DNA of 64,000 nucleotides from Mumia sp. zg.B17 (GCF_019550915.1 NZ_JAHWCI010000008.1:434001-498000); one strand, 5' to 3'. Numbered from the stretch's first letter, positions 19,135 through 28,560 are shown. The notes: generated from the letters alone by a model not told the origin. Made by a program: numbers and translations.

Positions 19135-20145
19135 ATGGACTCGGGACGTACTCGAACACCGCGGCGGATGTGGATCGGGCTGGTCACGACGACGGCCGCT
19201 GCCGCACTGACGCTGCTGCTCTGCGTCACGGGGTTGCCGGACGCTCTCGTGGTGCCGGTCCTGGTCGTGCTGCTGTCCGTGATGACCGGTGGCCTGGTCG
19301 CCGACGTGCTCGTACGGCGCGACTGGCGCCGGACCGTCCGGGCCCAGCGCCGATGGCTCAACGGGCTGCCGACGGACCTCCCCGACTATCGCGGCTCGGT
19401 CGAAGAGCGTGAACGCGTGCTGTTCGGCTGGGAGAGCCGATGGTGGCGCCCGCTCGGGACCCTGTTCCTGGTGGCCCTCAGCGCTGCACTCGTCCCCTTC
19501 AACCTCCTGCTCCCCCTCGCGCCCGACGCCCCGGTCGATCAGCTGGTGGCCGGGTGGGTCACCGCGACGCTGGCGCTCACGGCGGTCCTCGTCGTCCGTA
19601 CGGTCCACGCGGCCCGACTGGACAGCACCGGCCTCGTCTTCCCCACGCCTCGCCCGGCCTCGGTCGAGAGCTCGGCCGCCGAGCCGACCCGCAGCGCCGC
19701 CGCGATCGCACGCGAGGAGAGCATCGCGAAGTACCTCGTCGTCGAGGAGGAGGTCGCCCCGGAGATCCAGCTCGCCCGCGAGCTGGACCGGCTGACGTCG
19801 CTGCTCAACGACCCCGGAGTGCCTCGGCCGTATCTGCCGGTGCCGGCGGGGTGGATGCCGACCGCGGAGGCCGAAGCCACACCGGAGGAGCCGGTGGCCG
19901 AGGCTGGCCCTGAGGATGAGGCTGGTCCTGAGGATGAGGCTGGTCCTGAGGCCGAGGCCGGCCCTGAGGCCGAGGCCGGCCCTGAGGCTGAGGAGCCCGC
20001 GGCCGAGGAGCCCACGGTCGAGCGGCCGGTGGTCGAAGATCCCGCAGCGGACGAGCCCGCGGACGCTGACGAGTCCGGCGAGTCCGACCGCCCCAGCTCC
20101 GAGGGCGAGCTCGACAAGCTCGCCAAGTGGTTCCGCGCCGCCTGA
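19135..20145 (+). CDS. Membrane protein with acidic, repetitive C-terminal tail
   Basis: The 336-residue protein has four hydrophobic segments (about 13-32, 37-58, 102-124 and 131-152), then a cytoplasmic-looking region with 'EEVAPEIQLARELDRLTSLL' that may form a coiled coil, then a strongly acidic Ala/Glu/Pro tail. Residues 256-285 are five copies of EAGPE(D/A). The C-terminus 'LDKLAKWFRAA' could be an amphipathic helix. I do not recognise the family. A GGGAGGAG ribosome site precedes ATG 19135. The stop lies 5 bases from the convergent gene's stop. Confidence 0.7.
   Translation: MDSGRTRTPRRMWIGLVTTTAAAALTLLLCVTGLPDALVVPVLVVLLSVMTGGLVADVLVRRDWRRTVRAQRRWLNGLPTDLPDYRGSVEERERVLFGWESRWWRPLGTLFLVALSAALVPFNLLLPLAPDAPVDQLVAGWVTATLALTAVLVVRTVHAARLDSTGLVFPTPRPASVESSAAEPTRSAAAIAREESIAKYLVVEEEVAPEIQLARELDRLTSLLNDPGVPRPYLPVPAGWMPTAEAEATPEEPVAEAGPEDEAGPEDEAGPEAEAGPEAEAGPEAEEPAAEEPTVERPVVEDPAADEPADADESGESDRPSSEGELDKLAKWFRAA
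19900..19989 (+). repeat. In-frame tandem repeat, 5 x 18 bp, coding EAGPE(D/A)
   Basis: Five consecutive 18-base units starting GAGGCTGGCCCTGAGGAT encode the hexapeptide repeat in the tail of the membrane protein. The first two units end in GAT and the last three in GCC, showing that the copies have diverged slightly. Copy number probably varies among strains. Confidence 0.85.
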
Positions 20146-20150
20146 GGCCG

Positions 20151-20606
20151 TCAGCCCTTGGGCTCTTCGGAGTCCTCCGCCCCCTGCTCCTGCTCGTAGT
20201 CACGCTCCCACTCCGACCGGGCCTCGGCGGCGGCGGCGTCCCGCTCGTCCTGGGCGGCACGGAGTGCGACGAGCGCCGAGGCGACGGCTCCGGACTCGGC
20301 CACCTCGTACGGGGTCCCTCCGATCGTGACCACGGGGACCACCGGCTCGAGGCGTCGGGCGCAGTCGGCGAGCGCGTCTCCGAGCCCGGCACCGCCCTGC
20401 CCGAGGTGGAACGAGCCGACGGCGAGGACGGTGCCCCCAGGGAGGGACTCGACGCGCTTGTCGAGCACGTCGTGGCCGATGTCGTGCTCGTCGAGGGCCG
20501 CGAGGAGCTCAGCGGTCCCCTTCTCCGAGACCGCCACCTCCACGGTCTGCGTCCCCGCGAGACCCTCGCCGATGTGAATCTCCACGTCGCTGCTGCTGCC
20601 CGTCAT
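20151..20606 (-). CDS. Hypothetical actinobacterial protein
   Basis: A 151-residue soluble protein starting at ATG 20606. It begins 'EIHIGEGLAGTQTVEVAVS' and has alternating beta and alpha elements with a Gly-rich loop 'FHLGQGGAGLG' (68-78), ending in a highly charged tail 'EQEQGAEDSEEPKG'. No family or motif is recognised. It is convergent with the membrane protein and lies downstream of the reductase gene on the same strand with a gap of 73 bases, so it may be in that operon. Confidence 0.55.
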   Translation of the reverse strand: MTGSSSDVEIHIGEGLAGTQTVEVAVSEKGTAELLAALDEHDIGHDVLDKRVESLPGGTVLAVGSFHLGQGGAGLGDALADCARRLEPVVPVVTIGGTPYEVAESGAVASALVALRAAQDERDAAAAEARSEWERDYEQEQGAEDSEEPKG

Positions 20607-20679
20607 CAGGCGCCCCCTCTGGTGGTGGTGATCCCGGCCATCATGGCGTCCGGGACGATGGTCCGCATCCGTCGTGCGG

Positions 20680-21402
20680 TCAGCTCGTCGGGCCGAAGCG
20701 CTCGGTGCGGATCCGGCGCGCGTCGTGACCGAGAGCGAGAAGCATGTCCGCGGCACTCTCGACGAAGCCCGTCGGCCCGCAGATGTAGGCGGTCGGCGCG
20801 AAGTCGGGCGGCCACCCGCCCGTGTTCACGTCGGCGACGGTGAGCCGTCCGGCCGGACGGCGAGACCCCTCGGGCGCCTCTCGGGTGTAGACCTCGGTGA
20901 CGTCGACACCCGGGTCGGGCATGCGCAGCTCCGAGCGGTAGAACATCTCCTCGCGCGAGCGTACGGAGTAGACGAGCCGGAAGGGGGCCTTGCTGCCGGC
21001 CTCCCTGCGCGCACGAACCATCGCCATGAGCGGGACGATGCCCGAGCCGCCGGCGACCAGGAGCACGGGCTCGGTCTGGTCCGGCCGCCACACGAACCAT
21101 CCGCCGATCGGTCCGCGCACCTGCAGCTCGGAGCCGATCTCGAGCTCGTCGACCAGGAAGGGCGACACCTCGCCGCCGTCGATCGCCTGGACCGTGATCT
21201 CGGCCCGGTCCGGCTCTCCTGCCCGCGCGAGCGAGTATTCGCGGTCGGCGGTGTATCCGTCCTCGGCGGTGAGGCGGATCTCCACCCGCTGCCCGGCGGT
21301 CGCCGCCGGCTGCCCCTCGACGTGCAGGAGAAGCGTCACGGCAGTCGCCGTCTCGGTGCGACGGGCGAGCACCACGGCTCGCCTCCACGGCATCCCGGTC
21401 AC
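20680..21402 (-). CDS. FAD/NAD-binding ferredoxin-reductase-type oxidoreductase
   Basis: The protein of about 240 residues has an FAD-binding barrel ('REYSLARAG', an RxYS motif), then the NAD-binding half with 'LLVAGGSGIVPLMAM' and 'YICGPTGFVE'. It lacks a 2Fe-2S domain. The family passes electrons between NAD(P)H and a partner redox protein. Its start (GTG 21402 or ATG 21393) lies 11 or 20 bases after the stop of the molybdenum enzyme gene, so it likely supplies electrons to, or takes them from, that enzyme. Confidence 0.9.
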   Translation of the reverse strand: MTGMPWRRAVVLARRTETATAVTLLLHVEGQPAATAGQRVEIRLTAEDGYTADREYSLARAGEPDRAEITVQAIDGGEVSPFLVDELEIGSELQVRGPIGGWFVWRPDQTEPVLLVAGGSGIVPLMAMVRARREAGSKAPFRLVYSVRSREEMFYRSELRMPDPGVDVTEVYTREAPEGSRRPAGRLTVADVNTGGWPPDFAPTAYICGPTGFVESAADMLLALGHDARRIRTERFGPTS

Positions 21403-21413
21403 GTGCCGGGGCC

Positions 21414-22013
21414 TCAGTCGCCCGCGTAGCGCTGCTCGCGCCAGGGGTCGCCGTAGTCGTGGTAGCCCGCGCGTTCCCAGAACCCTTGCCGGTCCGTGGT
21501 CATCAGCTCGAGCCCGGTGACCCACTTTGCGGACTTCCAGAAGTAGAGGTGGGGCACGAGGAGCCGTGCCGGTCCGCCGTGCTCGGGACGGAGCGGCTGC
21601 CCGTCGTAGCCGTACGCGACCCACGCCTGTCCGTCGCGCAGGTCCGCGAGCGGGAGGTTGGTGGTGTAGCCGCCGTACGAGTGCGCCATCGCGTACGAAG
21701 CGCCGGTGTCGATGAACGACAGCAGGACGTCGAGGCTGACTCCCGTCCACCGGGTGCCGAGCTTGCTCCACTTGGTGACGCAGTGGATGTCGACGGTGAT
21801 GTCCTCGCGCGGGAGCGCCTGCAGCTCCATCCAGCTCCAGTGGTGCTTCTCGCCGCCCTCGGTGGTGATCGTGAAGGACCAGGCCCCCGGGGCGACCTGC
21901 GGGGTGGGTCCGGCCGACAGCACCGGGAAGCCACGCTCGAGGTACTGCCCCGGGGGAAGGGTGACGTCGTCGTCACCGCGCCGGCCGCGGAACCCTCGCG
22001 TGATGATGTTCAT
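21414..22013 (-). CDS. Sulfite-oxidase-like molybdopterin-dependent oxidoreductase
   Basis: The 199-residue protein is a compact SUOX-fold molybdopterin domain: Cys78 in 'IHCVTKWS' is the predicted Mo ligand, followed by 'YGGYTTNLPL' and 'PARLLVPHLYFWKSAKW', the conserved cofactor-contacting segment. No Tat signal is visible, so it would act in the cytosol, unlike MsrP/YedY. The ATG 22013 has a good GGAGGA site. It heads an operon with the FAD/NAD reductase; the substrate is unknown. Confidence 0.92.
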   Translation of the reverse strand: MNIITRGFRGRRGDDDVTLPPGQYLERGFPVLSAGPTPQVAPGAWSFTITTEGGEKHHWSWMELQALPREDITVDIHCVTKWSKLGTRWTGVSLDVLLSFIDTGASYAMAHSYGGYTTNLPLADLRDGQAWVAYGYDGQPLRPEHGGPARLLVPHLYFWKSAKWVTGLELMTTDRQGFWERAGYHDYGDPWREQRYAGD

Positions 22014-22098
22014 CGCGTCCTCCGTCGGGTGGCCAGAGCACGAGCGTAGAGGGTCCGACCGCCTGCCCGCACGGCTCGTGCACGACACACTGGTGTGC

Positions 22099-22728
22099 GT
22101 GACGATCGTCGTGGACGACCTCGACCGGGCTGCCGACCGCGCTCACCGACTCGTACGAGACGGTGGACGCCTCCTCGGGATCACCGGCGCACCGGGGGTG
22201 GGCAAGTCGTGGCTCGTCGGGGAGCTCCTTGTGAGGGCGACCGATCTGGACGTCGCGCACCTCCCGATGGACGGGTTCCACCTGGCCGACGTCACTCTGG
22301 ACCGGCTGGGGCTGCGCGACGTGAAGGGGGCGCCCACGACCTTCGACGTCGGCGGGTACGCCGCCACGCTCCGCCGGATCGCCCGCCGCGAGGAGGAGGT
22401 CGTCTACGGCCCGGCGTTCGAGCGCGAGCTGGAGCAGCCCGTGGCCGGGGCGATCGCGGTTCCGCGTGCCGCCCAGCTCGTGCTCACCGAGGGCAACTAC
22501 CTCCTGCTCGAGGAGCCCGGCTGGCAGGCGGTGAGAGCGCTGCTCGACGAGGTGTGGTTCCTCGCCGAGGACGAGGAGCTCCGCGTACGCCGGCTCGTGG
22601 CGCGGCACGTCGCCTTCGGGAAGTCGCCGGCCGCGGCCGAGGCGTGGGTGGCGCGCAGCGACCAGGCCAACGCGCGGCTGGTCGAGGCCACGCGAGCACG
22701 GGCCGACGTCGTCGTCCGGCTGACCTGA
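22099..22728 (+). CDS. P-loop nucleoside/nucleotide kinase family protein (PanK/uridine-kinase-like)
   Basis: A 209-residue kinase with Walker A 'GITGAPGVGKSWL' (28-40), 'LPMDGFHLAD' with the catalytic Asp/His pair seen in FrcK/YggC- and uridine-kinase-like proteins, and 'VLTEGNYLLLEE', a phosphate-acceptor segment. A lid-region Arg pair 'VRRLVARHV' follows. The group phosphorylates small sugars, nucleosides or pantothenate; the substrate is not predictable. GTG 22099 or GTG 22093 may be the start. It is divergent from the molybdoenzyme and nearly abuts the acyl-CoA dehydrogenase stop. Confidence 0.85.
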   Translation: MTIVVDDLDRAADRAHRLVRDGGRLLGITGAPGVGKSWLVGELLVRATDLDVAHLPMDGFHLADVTLDRLGLRDVKGAPTTFDVGGYAATLRRIARREEEVVYGPAFERELEQPVAGAIAVPRAAQLVLTEGNYLLLEEPGWQAVRALLDEVWFLAEDEELRVRRLVARHVAFGKSPAAAEAWVARSDQANARLVEATRARADVVVRLT

Positions 22729-23889
22729 TCAGGCGTTGCGTCGATGCTCCCGCAGGAGGTTCGAGCCGATGATCAGGCGCTGGATCTCGCTCGTGCCTTC
22801 ATAGAGGCGGAGGAGTCGGACGTCGCGATAGATGCGCTCGACGGTCGAGTCCCTCATGTAGCCGGAGCCGCCGTGGACCTGGACCGCGAGGTCGGCGACG
22901 CGGCCGGCCATCTCCGTGCAGTACAGCTTCGCCGCGGACGGGCCGATCCGGCGGTCCTCTCCGCTGACGAAGCGGCGGGCGGTGTCACGGACGAGGCTAC
23001 GGCCGGCGAGGACACCGACCTGCTGGTCGGCCAGCATCGCCTGGACGAGCTGGAAGTCACCGATGGGCGTGCCTCCCTGGGTGGCCGTCGCTGCGTACGC
23101 GACCGACTCGTCGAGGGCCCGCTGCGCCTGGCCCACCGCGAGCGCGGCGATGTGGACGCGGCCTTTGGCCAGCGACGTCATCGCGGCGCGGTAGCCGACG
23201 TCGACCGCGCCGCCGACCAGCGCGTCGTCCGGGACGCGGACGTCGTCGAGGTGCACGTCGGCCGTCCAGGCGCCTTCCTGGCCCATCTTGCGGTCGTGCG
23301 GTCCGACGGTGACCCCCGCCGTGCCGCCCGGCACGAGGAAGACCGCGATCTGGTCGCCCTCCTCCGCGTCGACGCGGGCGAACACCATGAAGAGGGCGGC
23401 GAGCGGAGCGTTGGTGATGAACCGCTTCTCCCCGGTGATCGACCACCCGTCGTCGACGCGCACCGCCCTGGTGCGCAGCCCCGCGGGGTTGGACCCCGCA
23501 CCCGACTCGGTGAGGGCGAACGACGCCACGACGTCACCGCTGGCGATCCGTTCGAGCCAGGTCGCCTTCTGGACGTCGGTGCCGAAGTTCACCAGCACCT
23601 GCCCGGCGATGCCGTTGTTGGTGCCGAACATCGACCGGAACGCGAGCGACGTGTATCCCAGCTCCATCGCCAGCTCGACCTCCTGGACGAGGTCGAGCCC
23701 GAGCCCGCCCCACTCCTGGTCGATGGCGTACCCGAACAGGCCCATCGCCTTCGCCTTGGCGAGCAGGTCGGCGGGGATCGCGTCCGCGTCGGCGATCTCT
23801 CGCTCGCGCGGCACGACGTCTCGGCGGACGAGCTGGCGCACCTGCTCGAGCATGTCCGCGAGCTCGTCTGGGCTCACCGTCGGGTTCAT
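22729..23889 (-). CDS. Acyl-CoA dehydrogenase
   Basis: The flavoenzyme introduces a trans-2 double bond into acyl-CoA. It has 386 residues with the family order: N-terminal helices, 'FALTESGAGSNPAG' and 'ITGEKRFITNA' in the beta domain, and 'QVHGGSGYMRDSTVERIYRDVRLLRLYEGTSEIQ'-type text near the end (read in pieces), where the Glu of 'YEGTSE' is the catalytic base. Chain-length preference cannot be told. ATG 23889 is chosen as the start; a few in-frame upstream codons resemble no family member. Confidence 0.95.
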   Translation of the reverse strand: MNPTVSPDELADMLEQVRQLVRRDVVPREREIADADAIPADLLAKAKAMGLFGYAIDQEWGGLGLDLVQEVELAMELGYTSLAFRSMFGTNNGIAGQVLVNFGTDVQKATWLERIASGDVVASFALTESGAGSNPAGLRTRAVRVDDGWSITGEKRFITNAPLAALFMVFARVDAEEGDQIAVFLVPGGTAGVTVGPHDRKMGQEGAWTADVHLDDVRVPDDALVGGAVDVGYRAAMTSLAKGRVHIAALAVGQAQRALDESVAYAATATQGGTPIGDFQLVQAMLADQQVGVLAGRSLVRDTARRFVSGEDRRIGPSAAKLYCTEMAGRVADLAVQVHGGSGYMRDSTVERIYRDVRLLRLYEGTSEIQRLIIGSNLLREHRRNA

Positions 23890-23931
23890 GGCGCGATCAT
23901 GCCGGGTGGGCCGCACCGTGTCTCGTGAGGG

Positions 23932-24360
23932 TCAGCTCCAGGCGATCCGACGCCCGCTGACCGCGGTGGGCGTGAGCGAGATCCAGAGCACCCGGGCACC
24001 GTCCGCCCACGGCGTCGCACGGTTCGGCCCCCACAGGTCGTTGAGGACCTTGGGGTCGGTCTCGTGCTGACCGATGCCGGTGAGCAGGACCGACCACCCG
24101 GTCTGGTTGGCGCCGTCGATCGTGTCGACCTCGAAGGCGATCGGCGTGTCGGTGACGGCCTGGGCGACCGCGCCGTACGGCGTGGTGCGGAACAGGATCC
24201 GGTGCTCGTGGACCATGAAGTTCACCGGGAAGATCTGCGGCGACCCCTCGGCCACGAACCCGATCCGGCCGACCTCCTGGGTGCCGACGAGCTCCCAGCA
24301 CTCGCTCTCCGACAGCTGCATGAGACGGCGGTTCGGCCCTGTCTCCCCCAACGTGCTCAT
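23932..24360 (-). CDS. Pyridoxamine 5'-phosphate oxidase-fold flavin-binding protein
   Basis: The 142-residue protein has the split-barrel features of the PNPOx-like family: 'EVGRIGFVAEGSPQIFPVNF' (read 29-48) and 'ILFRTTPYG', followed by 'AFEVDTID' and 'GWSVLLTGIG'. Such proteins bind FMN or F420 and often act as stress-related reductases. Upstream of the acyl-CoA dehydrogenase on the same strand and 14 bases downstream of the aldo/keto reductase, it probably belongs to a three-gene transcript. Confidence 0.88.
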   Translation of the reverse strand: MSTLGETGPNRRLMQLSESECWELVGTQEVGRIGFVAEGSPQIFPVNFMVHEHRILFRTTPYGAVAQAVTDTPIAFEVDTIDGANQTGWSVLLTGIGQHETDPKVLNDLWGPNRATPWADGARVLWISLTPTAVSGRRIAWS

Positions 24361-24374
24361 CGTGTCCCTCTCCG

Positions 24375-25385
24375 TCAGCTCGGGCGCGTGTCAGGCGCGT
24401 TGCGTGCGGTCATCGCCGGATCGCGCACGACGACGTCACCGAGGACCTCGTCGATCGTCTTGAGCACCTCGGCATCGAGGCGCACACCGCTCGCCTTGAC
24501 GTTGTCGGTGACCTGCTCCGGTCGCGAGGCGCCGATGATCGCCGCGGCGACGTTCGGGTTCTGCAGGACCCACGCGACCGCGAGCTGCGCCATCGACAGC
24601 CCGAGGTCGTCGGCGATCGGCTCGAGCCGCGCGACGCGCTCGAGCACATCGTCCTGGAGGAAGCGAGCGACCATGTCGGCCCCGCCCTTGGTGTCGGTGG
24701 CGCGCGAGCCCTCGGGCGCCGGCTGACCGGGCTTGTACTTGCCGGTGAGCACGCCCTGCGCGATGGGGGACCACACGATCTGGCTGATCCCGAGCTCCTC
24801 GCTCGTCGGCACGACCTCGCCCTCGATGACCCGCCACAGCATCGAGTACTGCGGCTGGCTCGAGATCAGCTGGACGCCGAGGTCCTGCGCGAGCGCGTGC
24901 CCGGCGCGGATCTGGTCGGCCGTCCACTCGGAGACACCGATGTAGAGCGCCTTGCCGGAGCGTACGACGTCGGCGAAGGCCTGCATCGTCTCCTCGAGCG
25001 GCGTCTCCACGTCGTAGCGGTGCGCCTGGTAGAGGTCGACGTAGTCGGTCTGCAGACGGCGCAGCGACGCGTCGATCGACTCGCGGATGTGCTTGCGGGA
25101 CAAGCCCGAGTCGTTGTGCCCCCGCGGACCGGTCGGCCAGTAGACCTTCGTGAAGATCTCCAGCGACTCGCGCCGCTCGCCCTTGAGCGCGTCGCCGAGC
25201 ACCTCCTCCGCGACGGTGTTGGCGTAGACGTCGGCGGTGTCGAAGGTCGTGATGCCCTCGTCGAGGGCCTGGCGCACGCATGCCTGCGCGACGTCGGCCT
25301 CCACCTGGGAGCCGTGGGTGAGCCAGTTGCCGTACGCGATCTCGCTGATCTTGAGGCCGCTGTTGCCGAGGTAACGGAAGTCCAT
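24375..25385 (-). CDS. Aldo/keto reductase (Kv-beta/YghZ-like)
   Basis: The 336-residue TIM-barrel enzyme has the full catalytic tetrad: Asp49 and Tyr54 in 'FDTADVY', Lys80 in 'IFTKVYW' and His122 in 'YQAHRYD'. The NADPH-binding 'IIGASRPEQ' lies near the end. The sequence is closest in style to the AKR6/Kv-channel-beta branch, which reduces a range of aldehydes such as methylglyoxal. A much longer frame upstream is antisense to the next two genes and is ignored. Divergent from the 25455 gene. Confidence 0.94.
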   Translation of the reverse strand: MDFRYLGNSGLKISEIAYGNWLTHGSQVEADVAQACVRQALDEGITTFDTADVYANTVAEEVLGDALKGERRESLEIFTKVYWPTGPRGHNDSGLSRKHIRESIDASLRRLQTDYVDLYQAHRYDVETPLEETMQAFADVVRSGKALYIGVSEWTADQIRAGHALAQDLGVQLISSQPQYSMLWRVIEGEVVPTSEELGISQIVWSPIAQGVLTGKYKPGQPAPEGSRATDTKGGADMVARFLQDDVLERVARLEPIADDLGLSMAQLAVAWVLQNPNVAAAIIGASRPEQVTDNVKASGVRLDAEVLKTIDEVLGDVVVRDPAMTARNAPDTRPS

Positions 25386-25454
25386 GTCACCCACGTTAGT
25401 GCGAGGTGCCCGACAGGGTCGGTCAGCGACCGCTGAGCAGGGCAGGATGACCCC

Positions 25455-25967
25455 GTGACGACGACGTACGAGGACGTGCCCGAGGACACGACGACCGGCA
25501 CGGCCCGGTGGACGACGCGGGTCGTCCTCATCGCCCTGTTCCTCTTCGTCGTCGCGGGAGCGGCGGGTCTGCTCGGCGTCCGCAACCTCACCGCGACCGC
25601 CGAGGACGGTGGATTCACGCTCTCGGTGAACTATCCGCGACTCGCGCGCGCCGGACTCGACACCCCGCTCTCGATCACCGTGTCGAACCCCGACGGCGTC
25701 GGTGAGGAGGTCGTGGTGGGGATCTCCCAGGAGTACCTCGAGATCTTCGAGACCCAGGGCATCTTCCCGGAGCCGACCGACAGCAGCACCGACGGCACGT
25801 ACCTCTATCTCACGATCGCCGCTGAGCCCGGGGCGACCACGGTCCGGCTCGACTTCGACATCTACGTCCAGCCGTCGAGCCAGGAGGGCAAGCAGGCGAC
25901 GGTCTTCGTCGCCGACGGCAGCACCCGGCTCGCCGAGACCACCATCCAGACGACGCTCCTGCCCTGA
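25455..25967 (+). CDS. Single-pass membrane protein with extracytoplasmic beta domain
   Basis: The 170-residue protein has a short cytosolic N-terminus, one transmembrane helix (about 22-43) and an outside domain rich in beta strands ('LSITVSNPDG', 'TTVRLDFDIYVQP'), like an immunoglobulin-type fold. I do not recognise a family. It is followed after 43 bases by a DUF421 gene on the same strand and is probably co-expressed with it. GTG 25455 is the likely start. Confidence 0.65.
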   Translation: MTTTYEDVPEDTTTGTARWTTRVVLIALFLFVVAGAAGLLGVRNLTATAEDGGFTLSVNYPRLARAGLDTPLSITVSNPDGVGEEVVVGISQEYLEIFETQGIFPEPTDSSTDGTYLYLTIAAEPGATTVRLDFDIYVQPSSQEGKQATVFVADGSTRLAETTIQTTLLP

Positions 25968-26010
25968 CCTGGAGCAGGACGACTCGACTACCGCAGAACG
26001 GAGGCCGGCG

Positions 26011-26466
26011 ATGGAGATCGTCGTCCGCGCCATCATCATCTTCGCCTTCCTGTGGCTCATCACCCGAGCCGTCGGACGCTCGACCCTGGGGGAGCTCAGC
26101 ACGTTCGAGCTGATCCTGTTCATCGTGATGGGCGACCTCGTCCAGGGCGCCGTCACGCAGCAGGACAGCTCGATCACCGGCGCCGTGCTGGCCGTCGGCA
26201 CCTTCACGCTCCTGACCGTGTCGCTGTCGTGGCTGGCGTGGCGCTTCCCTGACCGGCTGCGCTTCATCAAGGGCTCGCCGGTCGTGGTGATGCGCGACGG
26301 GGAGCCACGCATGAAGGTGCTGCGGGACCAGCGGCTCGCGCTGGAGGACCTCATCACCTCCGCCCGCGAGCAGGGCGTACGTCGCCTGTCCGACGTGGAG
26401 ATCGCCGTCCTCGAGATCGACGGTCGGATCTCGTTCTTCACCTACGAGCCCGAGACGACCGCCTGA
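26011..26466 (+). CDS. DUF421/YetF family membrane protein
   Basis: A 151-residue protein with three N-terminal helices, then the YetF C-terminal domain: 'RLRFIKGSPVVVMRDGEPRMK', 'LEDLITSAREQGVRRLSDVEIAVLEIDGRIS' (seen in pieces), the normal layout of DUF421. 'GELSTFELILFIVMGDLVQGAV' is the family's second helix. Members of this family have been linked to membrane or spore-envelope maintenance, but no activity is proven. ATG 26011 follows GGAGG at a good distance. Confidence 0.9.
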   Translation: MEIVVRAIIIFAFLWLITRAVGRSTLGELSTFELILFIVMGDLVQGAVTQQDSSITGAVLAVGTFTLLTVSLSWLAWRFPDRLRFIKGSPVVVMRDGEPRMKVLRDQRLALEDLITSAREQGVRRLSDVEIAVLEIDGRISFFTYEPETTA

Positions 26467-26472
26467 TACACC

Positions 26473-27234
26473 TCAGTCCTGCGCTCGTGACGCCCTCAGA
26501 GCAGCGCCGATGATGCCGGCGGAGTTGCCGAGCCGCGCGGCGACGATGGGCGCGCGCAGGTGCAGGAGGGGGAGGAACTTGTCGGCGTGCTTCGCGACTC
26601 CTCCCCCGACGATGAACAGGTCGGGCCAGAGCAGGTCCTCGAGCCGGGCGTAGTAGCGCTGGAGACGCTCGGCCCACTCCTCCCACGAGAGGTCCTCGTT
26701 CTCACGCGCGGCAGACGAGGTGGACTTCTCGGCGTCCTCGCCGTCGATGCGCAGGTGGCCGAGCTCGCTGTTGGGGACGAGGTGTCCCTCGTTGAGGATC
26801 GCCGTCCCGATGCCGGTGCCGAGGGTGGTCATGATGACGAGACCGGACGTGTCGCGCCCCGCGCCGTACTCACGCTCGCCGATCCCGGCGGCGTCGGCGT
26901 CGTTCAGGACGACCACCTGCCGCCCGAGTCGCTCGGTGAGCAGGCGGACGGCGTCGGTGCCGATCCAGCTGCGGTCGATGTTGGCGGCCGTACGGACCAG
27001 GCCGCGTGTCACGACGGCCGGCAACGCGACGCCGACCGGGGCCTTGCGGTCATGGTCGCCGAAGTGGTCGACGATCTCGGCGATGACGTCGACGACCGCG
27101 TCCGGTGTCGACTCCTTCGGGGTCTCGATCCGGAGCCGCTCAGCGGCGAACTCGCCCTTCTTCAGGTCGACCGGCGCGCCCTTGATGCCGCTGCCGCCGA
27201 CGTCGATCCCGATCGGACGGGTCTCTTTTGCCAT
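26473..27234 (-). CDS. ppgK: Polyphosphate glucokinase
   Basis: PpgK phosphorylates glucose with polyphosphate (and ATP). The 253-residue ROK-fold protein contains '[11 protein letters not shown]' (9-19), '[15 protein letters not shown]' with the catalytic Asp, and '[10 protein letters not shown]', a second phosphate loop. Length and order match the actinobacterial polyphosphate-dependent enzymes rather than typical ROK glucokinases. It follows efeB on the same strand with a 38-base gap and could be read from the iron operon, though a separate promoter is possible. Confidence 0.93.
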   Translation of the reverse strand: MAKETRPIGIDVGGSGIKGAPVDLKKGEFAAERLRIETPKESTPDAVVDVIAEIVDHFGDHDRKAPVGVALPAVVTRGLVRTAANIDRSWIGTDAVRLLTERLGRQVVVLNDADAAGIGEREYGAGRDTSGLVIMTTLGTGIGTAILNEGHLVPNSELGHLRIDGEDAEKSTSSAARENEDLSWEEWAERLQRYYARLEDLLWPDLFIVGGGVAKHADKFLPLLHLRAPIVAARLGNSAGIIGAALRASRAQD

Positions 27235-27272
27235 GGTCACCAACGTGCCACTCCGACCGGCGTCGCGCAGGC

Positions 27273-28529
27273 TCAGGCGGAGAAGAGGCCCTGCCCGACG
27301 TACTCGCCGCGCCGGACACCCGGAGGGATTGCGAACAGCCCGGAGCCGGTGTGCTGGACGTATTCCTGCATGTCGTCGAGGGTGGACAGCCGCATCTGCA
27401 CCGGCACGAAGTGCGTCGTGGGGTCGACGACGTAGGCGAGGAAGAAGAGACCGGCATCCATCCGGCCGATGTCGGAGCTGCCGTCGACGAGGTTGTAGCC
27501 ACGGCGCAGCATCTGCACGCCGCCGTTGTGGTCGGGGTGCGCGATGCGGACGTGGGCGGCGGGGTCGACCAAGGGCTTCCCCTCGCGGCCGGCCCGCTCG
27601 AAGTCGGGCTGGTCGCGCTCGACGCCGCCGGACAGCGGCGCCCCCTCAGACTTGGTCCGGCCGACCACGCGCTCCTGCTCACGCAGCGACTGCCGGTCCC
27701 AGGTCTCGATCGTCATCGTGATGCGCCGCGCGACCAGGTAGCTGCCCCCGGCCATCCACGGCTGGTCGGCGTCCTCGCCGACCCACACGTGGTCGGCCAG
27801 AGCGTCACGGTCGTCGGACTTGACGTTCATCGTCCCGTCCTTGAAGCCGAACAGGTTGCGAGGCGTCGCCTCGTCTCGGATCGTGGTCGACGTCTTGCCG
27901 AACCCGAGCTGTGACCACCGCATGCCGACGGTGCCGAAGCCGATCCGGGCAAGGTTGCGGATCGCGTGCACGGCGACCTGCGGGTCGTCGGCGCACGCCT
28001 GCACGCAGAGGTCACCCTCGCTGCGCTCGGGGCGCAGGTTGTCACCGGGGAAGTGCGGAAGGGGATCGAGCGCGGCCGGCCGCCTGCCGGACAGGCCGAA
28101 CCGGTCGTCGAAGAGCGAGGCCCCGAAGCCGAACGTCAGCGTGAGCCGCGACGGAGGAAGGTCGATCGCCTCGCCGGTGTCGTCCGGCGGGGCGTCGTAG
28201 TCTCCGGACGTCGGCCCGGAGGGTCCTGCGCCGTCACCATGCATCATGCGGGCGGCGGCGTCGGTCCACGCGCGCAGCATGTCGACCAGTGCCGCGCGCG
28301 AGTCGGTGGTGACGTCGAACGTCGCGAAGTGGAGGCGATCCTGCACGGGCGTGACGATGCCCGGCTGGTGCGCGCCGTAGAGGGAGTACGCCGCCGCGGC
28401 ACCGGCGCGCTCGGTCTCGACGGCCGTCGCCCGCCCCGCACCGAACCCGACCGCAGCCGCGCCGACCCCGAGAGCGGCCCCACCGCCGATCAGGCCGCGC
28501 CTGCTGATCCCTCGTCGCTCCTCGCCCAT
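27273..28529 (-). CDS. efeB: Iron uptake DyP-type peroxidase EfeB
   Basis: EfeB is a heme protein exported by the Tat system and part of the EfeUOB ferrous/ferric uptake complex. The 418-residue precursor begins with a twin-arginine signal ('[10 protein letters not shown]' at 8-17). The mature part has the DyP-type 'GFKDGTMN' motif, with the distal Asp, and later '[19 protein letters not shown]', near the proximal side. It is the third gene of the operon, 31 bases downstream of efeO, and expected to be controlled by the iron box at 30638-30656. Confidence 0.95.
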   Translation of the reverse strand: MGEERRGISRRGLIGGGAALGVGAAAVGFGAGRATAVETERAGAAAAYSLYGAHQPGIVTPVQDRLHFATFDVTTDSRAALVDMLRAWTDAAARMMHGDGAGPSGPTSGDYDAPPDDTGEAIDLPPSRLTLTFGFGASLFDDRFGLSGRRPAALDPLPHFPGDNLRPERSEGDLCVQACADDPQVAVHAIRNLARIGFGTVGMRWSQLGFGKTSTTIRDEATPRNLFGFKDGTMNVKSDDRDALADHVWVGEDADQPWMAGGSYLVARRITMTIETWDRQSLREQERVVGRTKSEGAPLSGGVERDQPDFERAGREGKPLVDPAAHVRIAHPDHNGGVQMLRRGYNLVDGSSDIGRMDAGLFFLAYVVDPTTHFVPVQMRLSTLDDMQEYVQHTGSGLFAIPPGVRRGEYVGQGLFSA

Positions 28530-28560
28530 GTCCTCACCTCCGATGCCTGATGCCCCTGTC

